A DNA stretch of 64,000 nucleotides from Firmicutes bacterium UBA3930 (GCA_002385885.1 DGEI01000007.1:1-64000); one strand, 5' to 3'; positions 8,124-17,334 are shown, counted from the stretch's first letter. Program-made: numbers and translations. Notes: generated from the letters alone by a model not told the origin.

Positions 8124-8564
8124 CTACCATCGGAAAAATCTTCTTCTCCTTCTCCGGAAGAGCTCAGATAAAAGCACAATTGCGATAAGATCTCTTAATA
8201 TAGGTGCCCTCCGGCGTTCAAACTGAAGATTTTCAACGTCTTGCTTTTCTTTCATTTTTTCCCCTGCATATTCTTCAAGCTCCGGCATCTCTTTTACACA
8301 CATATCGTAACACTTGTTTATCATATCTTCTATGTCACTCTGGCTGGGATAAGGGGTATAGGGATTATCCATCTCGTCACATACCCTGCATACATACGGA
8401 TAAACTTTATAATAAATTTCCGGATACATTACAGGGTAAACCATTCCCCCATGATATTCCGGTTCCATCCAGGGAAACATATAGCCGTACCTGTCATGGT
8501 AGTCCATAGGATAATAGCACCATGGCGTCCGCATGTCACTATATCCATCATAGCCATAATTCAT
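8124..8564 (-). CDS. Tyr/Met/Pro-rich hypothetical protein, possible spore coat component
   Basis: I do not recognise a named family. The protein is 146 aa. The first 85 residues are very rich in Tyr, Met, Pro and Gly (YGYDGYSD, YYPMDYHDRYGY, PEIYYKVYPY). Next come two CxxC/CxxxC-like segments (YVCRVCDE, CYDMC), then a charged helix, and the protein ends in an Arg run (FRRRRRRFFRW). Composition of this sort is common among spore coat and exosporium proteins, which are cross-linked through tyrosines; that assignment is inference. GGAGGGAGG supports the ATG at 8564 rather than the longer frame. It has its own terminator. Confidence 0.6.
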   Translation of the reverse strand: MNYGYDGYSDMRTPWCYYPMDYHDRYGYMFPWMEPEYHGGMVYPVMYPEIYYKVYPYVCRVCDEMDNPYTPYPSQSDIEDMINKCYDMCVKEMPELEEYAGEKMKEKQDVENLQFERRRAPILRDLIAIVLLSELFRRRRRRFFRW

Positions 8565-8721
8565 ATATTTGTACCTCCCTCCAGTAACGATTATCGCTTT
8601 CAGACTTCCGGAAAGCTGCACAACAATTTTCCGGCTTTATCAGCTTCTGAACAAAACAAATACAATATGGATAGCTTTATAATATAATATGAGGTAGGTA
8701 CTAAAATGGTTCGCATATAAC

Positions 8722-10497
8722 TTACGCGGTTCCTTTAAGCCTTTCCCGGCATGAGCTTATTATGTCATCAAGCTCATATTCGTTAAGCGTTTCTTTCTCA
8801 AGCAGAGCCGCTGCAACTGCTTTCAAAACAGGCCTGTTTTGTATCAGGATTTCCTTTACCGATGCATAATATGAATGCATAATATCCCTGCTCTCCTTTA
8901 TTATTTCATCCTCAACCTGTCTCAGACCGGCATGAAACAGAACATTGTAACATAATAGCCCTGACTTTTTACCCATCCCGAATCGCGTTATCATGTCCAT
9001 CAGTATCTCCGTTGCCCTTTCCAGATCACTTGAGGCCCCGGTTGTAATACTATTCTCGCCATAGATTATTTCCTCAGCAGCGCGTCCGGCAAGAGCTATC
9101 TTAATACTGTTTATCATATCGCTTTTTTTGAAATACATCCTATCGGGCGGAATACTCAGACTGAACCCACCCGCTCCCTTTGTGCTGGGAATAATAGTAA
9201 CCCTGGAGACCCTGTTTTCAGGCGCTATAATCTTTGTAACCAGGGCATGTCCTGCCTCGTGAATGGCAGTTATTTCCCGGTCAATATCATGAATAGCGCT
9301 TCTGTCCTTCTTTTCCAGGCCTGCCACAACGATATAAAAAGCCATGTCTATATCATTGGCCTCTATGGAACCACTGTTTCTCTTAGCAGCAAGTATTGCT
9401 GCTTCATTTATCAGATTCTCAAGCTTGGCTCCGCTAAAGTACACGGTTTGCTGGGCGATTTTGTAGAGATCTACATCTTTAGCCACAGGTTTACCCTGGC
9501 ATTGGAGTTTTAATATTTCATACCTTTCCTTAACACCGGGCAATCCAACCTCAATATGCCTGTCAAACCTGCCTGGCCTCAATAAAGCAGGATCCAATAC
9601 ATCAAGCCTGTTGGTAGCGCTGATTACCACTATCCCCTCATTATCCTTAAAACCCGACATTTCTGCCAAAAGGGCATTCAGTGTTTGATCCCGTTCATCA
9701 TTTCCACCTTCAAAGCCGGCATCTCTTTTTTTACCGAGGGCATCGATTTCATCTATAAAAATAACGCATTTACCGCTTTCCCTGGCTTTTTTAAACAGAT
9801 CCCTGATCCTGCCTGCCCCTACTCCAACATATACCTGTACAAAATCCGAACCGGAAACTGCATAAAAAGGCACACCGGCTTCTCCGGCCACAGCTTTTGC
9901 CACCAGTGTTTTTCCAGTACCTGGAGGGCCATACAGAATTATTCCCCTGGGAAGCCTGGCTCCATACCGTACATATTTTTCCGGATTCTTTATAAAGTCG
10001 ATAATATCCTTGATGCTTTCCTTAACTTCATCAATTCCTGCAACATCATTAAAAGTCACTTCTGTCTTTCCTTCAGGAGCCGCTGAAATTGATGATAGCT
10101 TTCCCATACCGCTTTGAGCTTGTTTTATTGACTTGTTTGACAAAAAATAAAAAAGCGCTCCAAAAACTAATATAGTCAATACAAAGCTGCCTGCATCCAT
10201 AAGTTGGCCATGACGGGTTTTTTCATCCACTTTTATATCCTTCTTCAATAATTCTTCCTTAAAGCCTTCTTTCCTGGGATTATCTGTAATAAACTCCGTT
10301 CCGTCTTTATATATTCCATTAACCGTATCTTTATCCTGAAGGCAGACCCTTTCAATCTTTCCTTCATTTACAGCCTCCAGAAATTCATTATATGATATTT
10401 GCAAAGGATCAGGCTGTATATATAGATATACAAAATACGCAATAATCATTAAAAGCCCGATTCCAAGCCCATATATCAGCCTTTTTTTATTATGCAA
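8722..10497 (-). CDS. FtsH-family ATP-dependent zinc metalloprotease (short paralogue)
   Basis: The protein is about 591 aa: two N-terminal membrane helices (about residues 10-28 and 95-115) flanking a small extracytoplasmic domain, then an AAA+ module. Motifs are Walker A GPPGTGKT, Walker B VIFIDEID and the SRH segment ATNRLDVLDPALLRPGRFDRH. The peptidase domain has the zinc motif HEAGH. FtsH degrades misassembled membrane proteins and regulators. It is shorter than the usual 640-680-aa FtsH and lacks the long acidic tail. A vegetative full-length FtsH probably exists elsewhere. The frame can start earlier at another TTG, but GGGGTGAG precedes the TTG at 10497, so I chose that. Confidence 0.85.
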   Translation of the reverse strand: MHNKKRLIYGLGIGLLMIIAYFVYLYIQPDPLQISYNEFLEAVNEGKIERVCLQDKDTVNGIYKDGTEFITDNPRKEGFKEELLKKDIKVDEKTRHGQLMDAGSFVLTILVFGALFYFLSNKSIKQAQSGMGKLSSISAAPEGKTEVTFNDVAGIDEVKESIKDIIDFIKNPEKYVRYGARLPRGIILYGPPGTGKTLVAKAVAGEAGVPFYAVSGSDFVQVYVGVGAGRIRDLFKKARESGKCVIFIDEIDALGKKRDAGFEGGNDERDQTLNALLAEMSGFKDNEGIVVISATNRLDVLDPALLRPGRFDRHIEVGLPGVKERYEILKLQCQGKPVAKDVDLYKIAQQTVYFSGAKLENLINEAAILAAKRNSGSIEANDIDMAFYIVVAGLEKKDRSAIHDIDREITAIHEAGHALVTKIIAPENRVSRVTIIPSTKGAGGFSLSIPPDRMYFKKSDMINSIKIALAGRAAEEIIYGENSITTGASSDLERATEILMDMITRFGMGKKSGLLCYNVLFHAGLRQVEDEIIKESRDIMHSYYASVKEILIQNRPVLKAVAAALLEKETLNEYELDDIISSCRERLKGTA

Positions 10498-10786
10498 TAT
10501 ACTCACCCCTGTATTATAAACAAACAATTTTTTATATAAATCAACTTATATACCGCTGCAGCATATAATAATATAGCAGCTTAGTTAAGATATACTTGTA
10601 TATATATTATAGTATATATCCTGGATATAGTCTATACCTGTTTTCATTGGAAACAACAAAAAGAGTTAAATAAAGATATATGTATCACGGATTCCATAAG
10701 CAATCGGATATAAATGATTGATTTTTGACAGATTTTATGATAAAGTATCATCGACATGTAAGTTAACCAAGCTGCAAATATAATTT
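10498..10786. promoter_or_regulatory. Divergent regulatory region between ftsH-like and speD
   Basis: AT-rich. For speD, TTGACA (10725-10730) is followed by TATCAT (10746-10751) at a short 15-bp spacing, a possible vegetative promoter that would place the transcript start just before the structured leader. Several TATAAT-like stretches near 10600-10620 could serve the minus-strand ftsH-like gene. No reading frame is supported here. Confidence 0.45.
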
Positions 10787-10874
10787 CCACTTAAAGGGTT
10801 GGGACATCTGCTGATCTATTAGTCCTTAACAGGGACTGGGAACATCGGTTGTACTAACCTTCCCCCGTAAGTGG
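10787..10874 (+). promoter_or_regulatory. Structured 5' leader of speD (candidate cis-regulatory RNA)
   Basis: Four nested stems can be read directly. P1 is 10787-10793 with 10868-10874 (CCACTTA/TAAGTGG). P2 is 10795-10800 with 10856-10861. P3 is 10810-10815 with 10844-10849. P4 is 10821-10826 with 10832-10837, with a 5-nt loop. The joining segments are G-, A- and C-rich and unlike the AT-rich surroundings. A CCCCC run at 10862-10866, between P2 and P1, could pair with the GGGGGG ribosome binding site at 10891-10896. Position before S-adenosylmethionine decarboxylase suggests control by a polyamine or SAM-related metabolite. I cannot match it to a named riboswitch class. Confidence 0.55.
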
Positions 10875-10902
10875 ATAAGTACATTCAATAGGGGGGATTC
10901 AA

Positions 10903-11298
10903 ATGGATACTTACTCGAGACATTGTATTTTGGAGTTATGGGAGTGTGAAAGAAAGATTCTGAACGATCTGCAGCGCATGGAGCGAATTATTACCGATGC
11001 AGCACTGCAAGCCGGTGCTGAAGTGCGGGAGGTGGCCTTCCATAAATTTGCTCCTCATGGAGTATCCGGAGTAGTTATTGTTTCTGAATCACATTTAGCT
11101 ATCCATACCTTCCCTGAACATGGATATGCAAGCATTGACGTTTTTACTTGCGGTAAACGTATAAATCCTAGAAAAGCTGCAGCTATCATTGCTGACAAAT
11201 TAGGCGCTAAACGCATATATGAACTGAATGTTGAACGAGGATTGGGAGAAATGTTCATTGTAAATGATTTTGAAAGCAGCTGTCAAAGTCAGCAATAA
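10903..11298 (+). CDS. speD: S-adenosylmethionine decarboxylase proenzyme
   Basis: The 131-aa prokaryotic class 1B enzyme decarboxylates S-adenosylmethionine to give the aminopropyl donor for spermidine synthesis. The proenzyme cuts itself between E62 and S63 (VSESHLAIHTFPE) and turns S63 into the pyruvoyl cofactor; H68 and C83 (FTCG) are the conserved catalytic residues. A GGGGGG site lies 6 bp before the ATG. No speE is next to it, so the aminopropyltransferase must be elsewhere. The gene is monocistronic between the structured leader and a terminator. Confidence 0.96.
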   Translation: MDTYSRHCILELWECERKILNDLQRMERIITDAALQAGAEVREVAFHKFAPHGVSGVVIVSESHLAIHTFPEHGYASIDVFTCGKRINPRKAAAIIADKLGAKRIYELNVERGLGEMFIVNDFESSCQSQQ

Positions 11299-11303
11299 CA
11301 AAT

Positions 11304-11333
11304 AAAAGGGCTCTGTTCATGGAGTCCTTTTTA
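11304..11333 (+). terminator. Intrinsic terminator after speD
   Basis: AAGGGCTC pairs with GAGTCCTT (one G-U) around a 7-8 nt loop, followed by TTTTT. Confidence 0.75.
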
Positions 11334-11408
11334 ATATTGTTTAAACAGATGATTCATTGGGAATAATAGCAAAATAAAATGCAAAATTTACCCTGGAGGT
11401 TATTCCCT

Positions 11409-13982
11409 ATGAATCAGTATGAATCAACGCCTTCCAGAATGAGCAGGAAAAAGAGAAGAAATCATAGGAATATATATCGCAGTATTATCATGGGCTTATT
11501 GGTTATATTTATTGTTTTTTTGATGATCTCATCTGCATACATCTCAATTATAATTAACAGATTGGAAGATATTGACTTAAGTAAAATAGAAAACATCAAA
11601 CAGTCTTCATTCATATATGATGCTGATGACAATTTAATTACAAGTATTTATGGAATAGAAAACAGGGTTAATATTCCTCTTTCCGATATCCCCCAGCATG
11701 TACGCAATGCGTTTATTGCAGTGGAAGATATCAGGTTTTATAAGCATCATGGTTTTGACGTCAAACGAATATTTGGCTCTCTTCTTGAAAACATAAAACA
11801 AGGAAGATATGCACAGGGTGCAAGTACCATTACACAGCAGGTTGCACGAAACAGTTTTCTTTCCCAGAAAAAGACTATAAACAGAAAAATACAGGAAATC
11901 TACCTTGCTTATAAGCTGGAACGAAAGTATTCAAAAGATCAGATTCTTCAGATGTATCTTAACCTTATATATTTTGGCAAAGGTGCTTATGGTATTGAAG
12001 CAGCATCAAGGCTTTATTTTGGAAAACCGGCAAAAGACCTGACTGTTGCTGAAGGGGCGCTTTTGGCCGGCATACCAAAAAATCCACAGAAGTATTCACC
12101 ATTTATCGATTTGTCCAAATCACTAGCCAGAAAGGATCTGGTTATTGATCTGATGGTTGTCAACGGATACCTGTCCGCTGAAGAAGGTAATAATATCAAA
12201 AAAGAAAAACTTAACCTTTCACCTCCATCCAGCCGTAGTTACCCCTACCGGTTTTTTATGGATATAGTTCTGGAAGAAGCTGCCGGTATACTAGGTATCA
12301 ACGAAGAAGAACTGTTTACCAAAGGATACAGAATATACACATCGCTGGACAAAAATCTCCAGGAATATTCAGAGGAACTGTACGCCAAAGATGAAATGTT
12401 CCCAAAAAGCCCGCCAACCGGTATTCCCTGCGAAAGCGCATTGGTAGTACTGGATGCTTCATCGGGTGAGATACGCACGTTAATTGGGGGACGGGATGGA
12501 ACGGATGAAAATAATACTATCAGAAAAGGGCTGAACAGGGCAACCCAGGTACGCCGGCAGCCCGGTTCAACTATTAAACCTCTTCTTATATATGCCCCGG
12601 CGATTGAAAACCATGGATATACTCCGGTCACATTTATTCTGGACCAGGAAACCCGGTTCGGCAACTATAAACCATCCAACTATGACGGTAAATACCGGGG
12701 ATGGATTACATTGAGGTACGCACTGTCCCATTCAATTAATATCCCGGCCGTCCAGGTTCTAAAGGAAATCGGTATAAATAACGGAATATCATTTGCTGAA
12801 AAGATGGGAATAACATTTGCGGATGAAGACAGGGGCCACCTGGCAATAGCCCTGGGAGGATTTTATAAAGGAGTCACACCCATTGAACTGGCAAGAGCAT
12901 ACGCAGTTTTGGCTGATAACGGCAGATATAAGGAATACACAACAATCCGCCGTATCGAGAATTCATACGGAATAACAGTATATGAATCCAAAAGAAAGAA
13001 AACCCAGGTAATCAGCGAAGAAACAGCCTTTATTATCAGTGATATACTTCAGGATACAGTCAAAAGCGGTACTGCCACAAAATTGAAGGAACTTAACATA
13101 CCTCTTGCAGCAAAAACCGGAACGGTACAATTGCCCGATATCAAAGAGTTTTCAGGAATAAATGGCCTTAAGGATTCCTGGATTACCGCCTACAACCCCC
13201 AATATGTCGTTACGGTGTGGATGGGTTATGATCATGTAGACAAAAACCAATATCTGCCGCCGGATGCACTGGGGGGAATAAGCCCGGCGGAAATTGCAAA
13301 AAAAGTATTCGCATTCCTATACAGAGACAGGAAACCCCCTACCTTTCAAAAACCATTAAAAGTAGTAGAAGCTAAGCTGGATGCAAAAGCTTTATGGGAG
13401 GAAAGAAAGGTATTGCTTGCATCACCATTTACTCCGTCCGGATATGTAATTACGGAGTATTTCACTCCCGGGACTGTACCTTCCGAACAATCAGAATACT
13501 GGGTAATACCGCAGACCCCTGCAGACTTCAATGTCGCCCTAAATGGGATCGGATTACCGGTTATCACATTCAAACCTGCCGATACATTTGCGGTTTATAA
13601 CATATTCAGGCTGGAAGAAGGGCTGGATGCTCCCCTTCATATTTATCAAATCCATACAAATACCCTTAATATGGTAGAATGGACCGATACCCTTGCAAAC
13701 CGAGGAAAAAAATACAGCTATTATGTTGTCCCTGTACACCCCGAAGTACTTGTGGAAGGTCAACCGCTGCAGGGCCCTCCCACCCCAACTCTCTCAGTGG
13801 AAGTGCCATTATTATCTCCTGAACCGGATACCAGGCACAGCGCCGGGGATAACGACAATAAAATACCCGGCAGCCAGGAAACAGATGAACCTGATAACAA
13901 TCTGCAGCACGATGAAACAGCCCTTTACCGGCTGCAGCAGGAACAAAGAAAAAAGAAGATTAAGCTGGAACTGCTGGACTAG
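11409..13982 (+). CDS. Class A penicillin-binding protein (PBP1A type)
   Basis: This is a bifunctional peptidoglycan glycosyltransferase/transpeptidase of about 857 aa. In order: a basic cytosolic tail, a membrane helix (about residues 25-50), and a GT51 domain with EDIRFYKHHG and GASTITQQ. The transpeptidase domain follows, with the active-site GSTIKP (SxxK), SHSIN (SxN) and AKTGT (KTG). The C-terminal stretch of about 200 residues looks like a fibronectin-like module followed by a disordered tail rich in Pro, Asp and Asn. GGAGG eight bases before the ATG at 11409 decides the start over an upstream in-frame ATG. The TPR gene converges from the other side with 9 bp between stops. Confidence 0.93.
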   Translation: MNQYESTPSRMSRKKRRNHRNIYRSIIMGLLVIFIVFLMISSAYISIIINRLEDIDLSKIENIKQSSFIYDADDNLITSIYGIENRVNIPLSDIPQHVRNAFIAVEDIRFYKHHGFDVKRIFGSLLENIKQGRYAQGASTITQQVARNSFLSQKKTINRKIQEIYLAYKLERKYSKDQILQMYLNLIYFGKGAYGIEAASRLYFGKPAKDLTVAEGALLAGIPKNPQKYSPFIDLSKSLARKDLVIDLMVVNGYLSAEEGNNIKKEKLNLSPPSSRSYPYRFFMDIVLEEAAGILGINEEELFTKGYRIYTSLDKNLQEYSEELYAKDEMFPKSPPTGIPCESALVVLDASSGEIRTLIGGRDGTDENNTIRKGLNRATQVRRQPGSTIKPLLIYAPAIENHGYTPVTFILDQETRFGNYKPSNYDGKYRGWITLRYALSHSINIPAVQVLKEIGINNGISFAEKMGITFADEDRGHLAIALGGFYKGVTPIELARAYAVLADNGRYKEYTTIRRIENSYGITVYESKRKKTQVISEETAFIISDILQDTVKSGTATKLKELNIPLAAKTGTVQLPDIKEFSGINGLKDSWITAYNPQYVVTVWMGYDHVDKNQYLPPDALGGISPAEIAKKVFAFLYRDRKPPTFQKPLKVVEAKLDAKALWEERKVLLASPFTPSGYVITEYFTPGTVPSEQSEYWVIPQTPADFNVALNGIGLPVITFKPADTFAVYNIFRLEEGLDAPLHIYQIHTNTLNMVEWTDTLANRGKKYSYYVVPVHPEVLVEGQPLQGPPTPTLSVEVPLLSPEPDTRHSAGDNDNKIPGSQETDEPDNNLQHDETALYRLQQEQRKKKIKLELLD

Positions 13983-13991
13983 AACATAGCC

Positions 13992-14690
13992 TTACGATAG
14001 GCGGGACTCAATTTCGGTTAACCTTTTTTCTATGTCCTCCCTGTTTATAGTAGTTAATGTACCGATATTGCAATCCAATGCTTTCAGGAGTTTTTCCTTT
14101 GCCGTTTCGTAGTCTCCTTCCTGCTGATAAATACATCCCAGATGATACAATGTGACTGCCTGATCTTCCTTTAAAGATTCGGCTTTAAGGAAATATTTCC
14201 TGGCTTCGTCAATATTGCCCATTCTGTAGTAAGTTTGGCCCAGATTATCCAGTATAACGGGATCTTCATCATCATAATCCAATGCTTCCAGGTTAAATTC
14301 CAGGGCTTCCTTCAAATCCCCTTTTTCTATAAGTAAATATCCCAAAGCAGCATAAATCCTGGAATTCCTTTGTCTTCGATGAAGTTCGCTGAGCATCTCA
14401 ACAGCAGTGTCAATCTCCCCCAGCTTCCAATAAGCCAGGCTTAAATTTATCTTCGCCATGTTCCGGGTTGACTCCTTATACCCTCTGTTTAGAAGTACAT
14501 CTCTGAAAACATCCCTGGCTTTCTCAAACTCGCCGCTCTTTAGAAGCGCTACCCCATATGCCAGCTTAAATGACGGGTTTGTCATGTCCTTTTCCATTCC
14601 GATTCCATAATATCTCCTTGCTTTCTCCAAATTGCCTCTGATGTGAAACAAGTACCCCAAAAAACCATTAATATTTCCCCATAAGCCCAT
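13992..14690 (-). CDS. Tetratricopeptide repeat protein
   Basis: The 232-aa soluble protein is built almost entirely of about six TPR units. Characteristic segments are GYLFHIRGNLEKARRYY, AYWKLGEIDTAVEML, DNLGQTYYRMGNIDEARKYF and YHLGCIYQQEGDYETAKEKL. TPR arrays mediate protein-protein contacts; the partner is unknown. It has no signal peptide. Its AGGAGG-preceded ATG lies 18 bp downstream of the lipoate ligase gene, so the two are probably co-transcribed. There is no evident functional link. Confidence 0.8.
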   Translation of the reverse strand: MGLWGNINGFLGYLFHIRGNLEKARRYYGIGMEKDMTNPSFKLAYGVALLKSGEFEKARDVFRDVLLNRGYKESTRNMAKINLSLAYWKLGEIDTAVEMLSELHRRQRNSRIYAALGYLLIEKGDLKEALEFNLEALDYDDEDPVILDNLGQTYYRMGNIDEARKYFLKAESLKEDQAVTLYHLGCIYQQEGDYETAKEKLLKALDCNIGTLTTINREDIEKRLTEIESRLS

Positions 14691-14707
14691 TGTATATCAT
14701 CCTCCTT

Positions 14708-15700
14708 TTAGAACCTTTTATCCGTCAGCCATTGAATAATATCATCCATCATACGTCTCCTTGGGGCTTCGCTTATGTTCAAACTATTTAAAGCTTCCAC
14801 AATATATTTGGATTTAAAGACACAGCCCTCCAAAGCCCGGGGCAGCATATCAACAAAAGCCTCATCCATAGCATCGGAATATACCACAGCCCTTTTAACA
14901 GTACCGTTATTGACCAGAAGGCCTATCTCAATACCACCCCAGTCAAAGCGTGTATCAAGAATTATGTTAAACCGGGGCGTTTCGCCGAAACGCCATTCCC
15001 AGGAAACATTCCTTTGATATAGTTCCCTGACTCTGTAATCATCTATATCATCCGGTGATAATAAACGGGCATTGCCTCCGTAATATTGTTTAAAGCTATC
15101 TATTATAGCATCTCTGACACTTTCTATGGATATGCCAGGATCGAGTTCTGTCAGATTAACCACTCTTGAACGAATTGATTCTATACCTTTTGACTGAATT
15201 TTTTCCTTCGGTACCTGCAGGTACCTGGTCATCTTCTCTCTGTCAAGCGAAATAAGTATAGTTCCGTGATGAAGGGCAGCCTGTTTCCGATAACAAAAGG
15301 CGTTGCCCGAAAATTTCCTGCCATCGATTGTCAGATCGTTGCGCCCGCTGAACCGTCCATCTAATCCCAGTTTTTTAACCGCTGTCAATATCACTTCAAG
15401 CTGATTGGGTATATCATACTTTTCCCTGTCAACCAGAAAAGAAAAATTCAGATTCCCCAAATCGTGGAATACAGCTCCTCCGCCGGAAATACGCCTGGCC
15501 AGTTTTCCTCCTTCCTTTTCAAGCAGATCAATCCGGCATTCTTTCCATGGATTCTGGTTTTTTCCTATAACAACAGTATTTTGATTCTGCCATAAATACA
15601 ATATACACTCATCCGGTTGTATTTGTTCCAGGAGATGCTCCTCTACTGCCAGGTTCCACCAGGGATCAAGACTATTTGTGACAAGTATTGCGGAATTCAT
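14708..15700 (-). CDS. lplA: Lipoate-protein ligase A family protein
   Basis: The 330-aa protein has the lipoate/biotin ligase fold motifs RRISGGGAVFHD (the adenylate-binding loop), SGRNDLTIDGRKFSGNAF and HHGTILIS. A C-terminal accessory domain begins at about residue 250, as in LplA of Gram-positive bacteria. It activates free lipoate with ATP and attaches it to dehydrogenase E2 or glycine-cleavage H proteins. The GGGAGG site supports the ATG at 15700; the longer frame lacks one. No lipoylated-enzyme gene is in the window. Confidence 0.9.
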   Translation of the reverse strand: MNSAILVTNSLDPWWNLAVEEHLLEQIQPDECILYLWQNQNTVVIGKNQNPWKECRIDLLEKEGGKLARRISGGGAVFHDLGNLNFSFLVDREKYDIPNQLEVILTAVKKLGLDGRFSGRNDLTIDGRKFSGNAFCYRKQAALHHGTILISLDREKMTRYLQVPKEKIQSKGIESIRSRVVNLTELDPGISIESVRDAIIDSFKQYYGGNARLLSPDDIDDYRVRELYQRNVSWEWRFGETPRFNIILDTRFDWGGIEIGLLVNNGTVKRAVVYSDAMDEAFVDMLPRALEGCVFKSKYIVEALNSLNISEAPRRRMMDDIIQWLTDKRF

Positions 15701-15887
15701 TGCATTAATCCTCCCATAAGCAGTTTGTCCTTGGTACAATTCATTATACCACAACTTTTTTTTCCATGCTTATACCTATATTTCAACAGAAAACCGGTTT
15801 TTTCTTTATATAATTATAACACATGGCTATTGCGCAATCTATAGATAGGAATCCGCAGCATTCATGCTAAAATAAGGCTTCCCATGC

Positions 15888-16622
15888 CTATTCAAAGGCA
15901 ATTATATCCATCGCCTTATATGTAGCCCAATCAACATAATGGTTTATTAGAAGGTTATGATCCCGCTTGAATTCTATAAGCGCCTTTTTCATGCCTTCTC
16001 CGTAGATACCGTCCAGACTCCCCAGGTAATATCCCTTTTTTTTGAGCCTTTTCTGTACTTCAAGTACGTGAGAGTTGCGATCTCCCGGTGACAGCTTAAT
16101 AAGCTGGCTTCCCAAATTGCCGAAAGGCCCGCCATATACAATTACTTTGGTTCTGTATGGAACTAAAGAATACAGTTCTTCCACATCCTTATTTCTCATT
16201 CGGAAGCACCCGGCAGATGCCCTATACCCTATAGAGCCCGGCCTGTTTGTACCATGAATACCATATTTCCCCCAGGGTACGTTCAAACCCATCCAACGGC
16301 TTCCAAATCCCGAACCCCAATTGCGTGCTTTCGTCACTATCTCCCAAACGCCTATTGGTGACGGTGTTGCAGGTTTTCCCTGGGCTATAGGATATTTTTT
16401 AACCAACTGCCGGCCTTTAAACAGGTATAGTATGGATTCGGTGAGATCTATAAAAATATTATGTTCTTCATCATCAAAAGTATCATTAGCCATATTGTTA
16501 ATAGTAACAGCAACCTCGTATTGATTTTTGGAATCATAATCCTCCATGGCTATGTATAGGAGGAAAAAGAATACAATATAGAACAGTGTTAACACTTCTT
16601 TGCTGATTCTTTTTGCTGCCAC
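15888..16622 (-). CDS. L,D-transpeptidase with C-terminal peptidoglycan-binding domain
   Basis: The protein is about 244 aa. An N-terminal membrane helix (about residues 10-27) is followed by a YkuD domain with YGIHGTN and the catalytic SAGCFRM. A C-terminal PG_binding_1 module (HVLEVQKRLKKKGYYLGS... LDGIYG) completes it. It should act on peptidoglycan outside the membrane, making 3-3 cross-links or processing the wall. AGGAGGTGATAAC precedes the GTG at 16622, which I take as the start. It differs from the SH3-containing transpeptidase at 3.2 kb in its binding domain. Confidence 0.88.
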   Translation of the reverse strand: MAAKRISKEVLTLFYIVFFFLLYIAMEDYDSKNQYEVAVTINNMANDTFDDEEHNIFIDLTESILYLFKGRQLVKKYPIAQGKPATPSPIGVWEIVTKARNWGSGFGSRWMGLNVPWGKYGIHGTNRPGSIGYRASAGCFRMRNKDVEELYSLVPYRTKVIVYGGPFGNLGSQLIKLSPGDRNSHVLEVQKRLKKKGYYLGSLDGIYGEGMKKALIEFKRDHNLLINHYVDWATYKAMDIIAFE

Positions 16623-16719
16623 GTTATCACCTCCTATTAAGCTCATTATATTCAAATTCCACCTGCTTTAGACCCTGCTGTAAAACATACCGGATCCGAT
16701 TAATGAACAGTCATCATGC

Positions 16720-16754
16720 AGCAAAAGAAAAAGGCGTGATTTTTATCACACCTT
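16720..16754 (-). terminator. Intrinsic terminator after the 78-aa hypothetical gene
   Basis: On the minus strand AAGGTGTGA and TCACGCCTT form a 9-bp stem with one mismatch, followed by TTTCTTTT. Confidence 0.75.
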
Positions 16755-16857
16755 CAGCACTGTACCGGTCTACTGACATAAAGCTTAAATTCCAAAATAT
16801 ATATCCGGCATATTGAAATTATTTTTTTAGTTAATTACGCATACAATTATATATGAC

Positions 16858-17094
16858 TTAATGCAATCTTTTCTTTACAATAACATAAAAGTCATTTCCT
16901 CTGCCGCCATATGATTGGTAATCATATCCCATTCTTTCAAGCTCTTTTATCAGTATTTCTTCCTCATAGGAGTACGCTGATTCAAGGCGGATGGTAATTT
17001 CATCCCTGGGGGACATTTTCTGAAGACTTTCCCTTAACCGTTTCAGACCGCCTTCTTCAATCGCCACTCCCAAATCTATAGTAATATTGGCCAT
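16858..17094 (-). CDS. Conserved-looking small hypothetical protein (78 aa)
   Basis: I do not recognise the family. The product is a small soluble alpha/beta protein: a beta strand (ANITIDLG), an amphipathic helix rich in Arg/Glu/Lys, a strand (DEITIRLES), a second helix (EEEILIKELERMG) and a basic final strand (DFYVIVKKRLH). That pattern resembles a small ferredoxin-like or ACT-like fold, but this is a guess from secondary structure. GGGAGGGG precedes the ATG at 17094. It is transcribed alone and ends with a clear terminator. Confidence 0.65.
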   Translation of the reverse strand: MANITIDLGVAIEEGGLKRLRESLQKMSPRDEITIRLESAYSYEEEILIKELERMGYDYQSYGGRGNDFYVIVKKRLH

Positions 17095-17334
17095 ATCATA
17101 TCCCCTCCCAAATACTTTATGCTTTAGTATACTGGCCAATTAACCAGGCAATAACCATTATGAAAAACTATATAAAATTATCTTTCACCATTATAACCTT
17201 TAGAAATAAAGCGGTCAAATATAAAAATCATCCATCTGCCCATTTGATTTATTCATATTCTTGATATAATATTATACCATCATGAATGGTCTCTTGTAAT
17301 ATATTTTGAAATATACTGTTTGGAGCTGGTATTC

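Noticed and set aside
11055..11258. 67-codon frame opposite speD
   Set aside because: Antisense shadow of speD with no ribosome site or recognisable domain.
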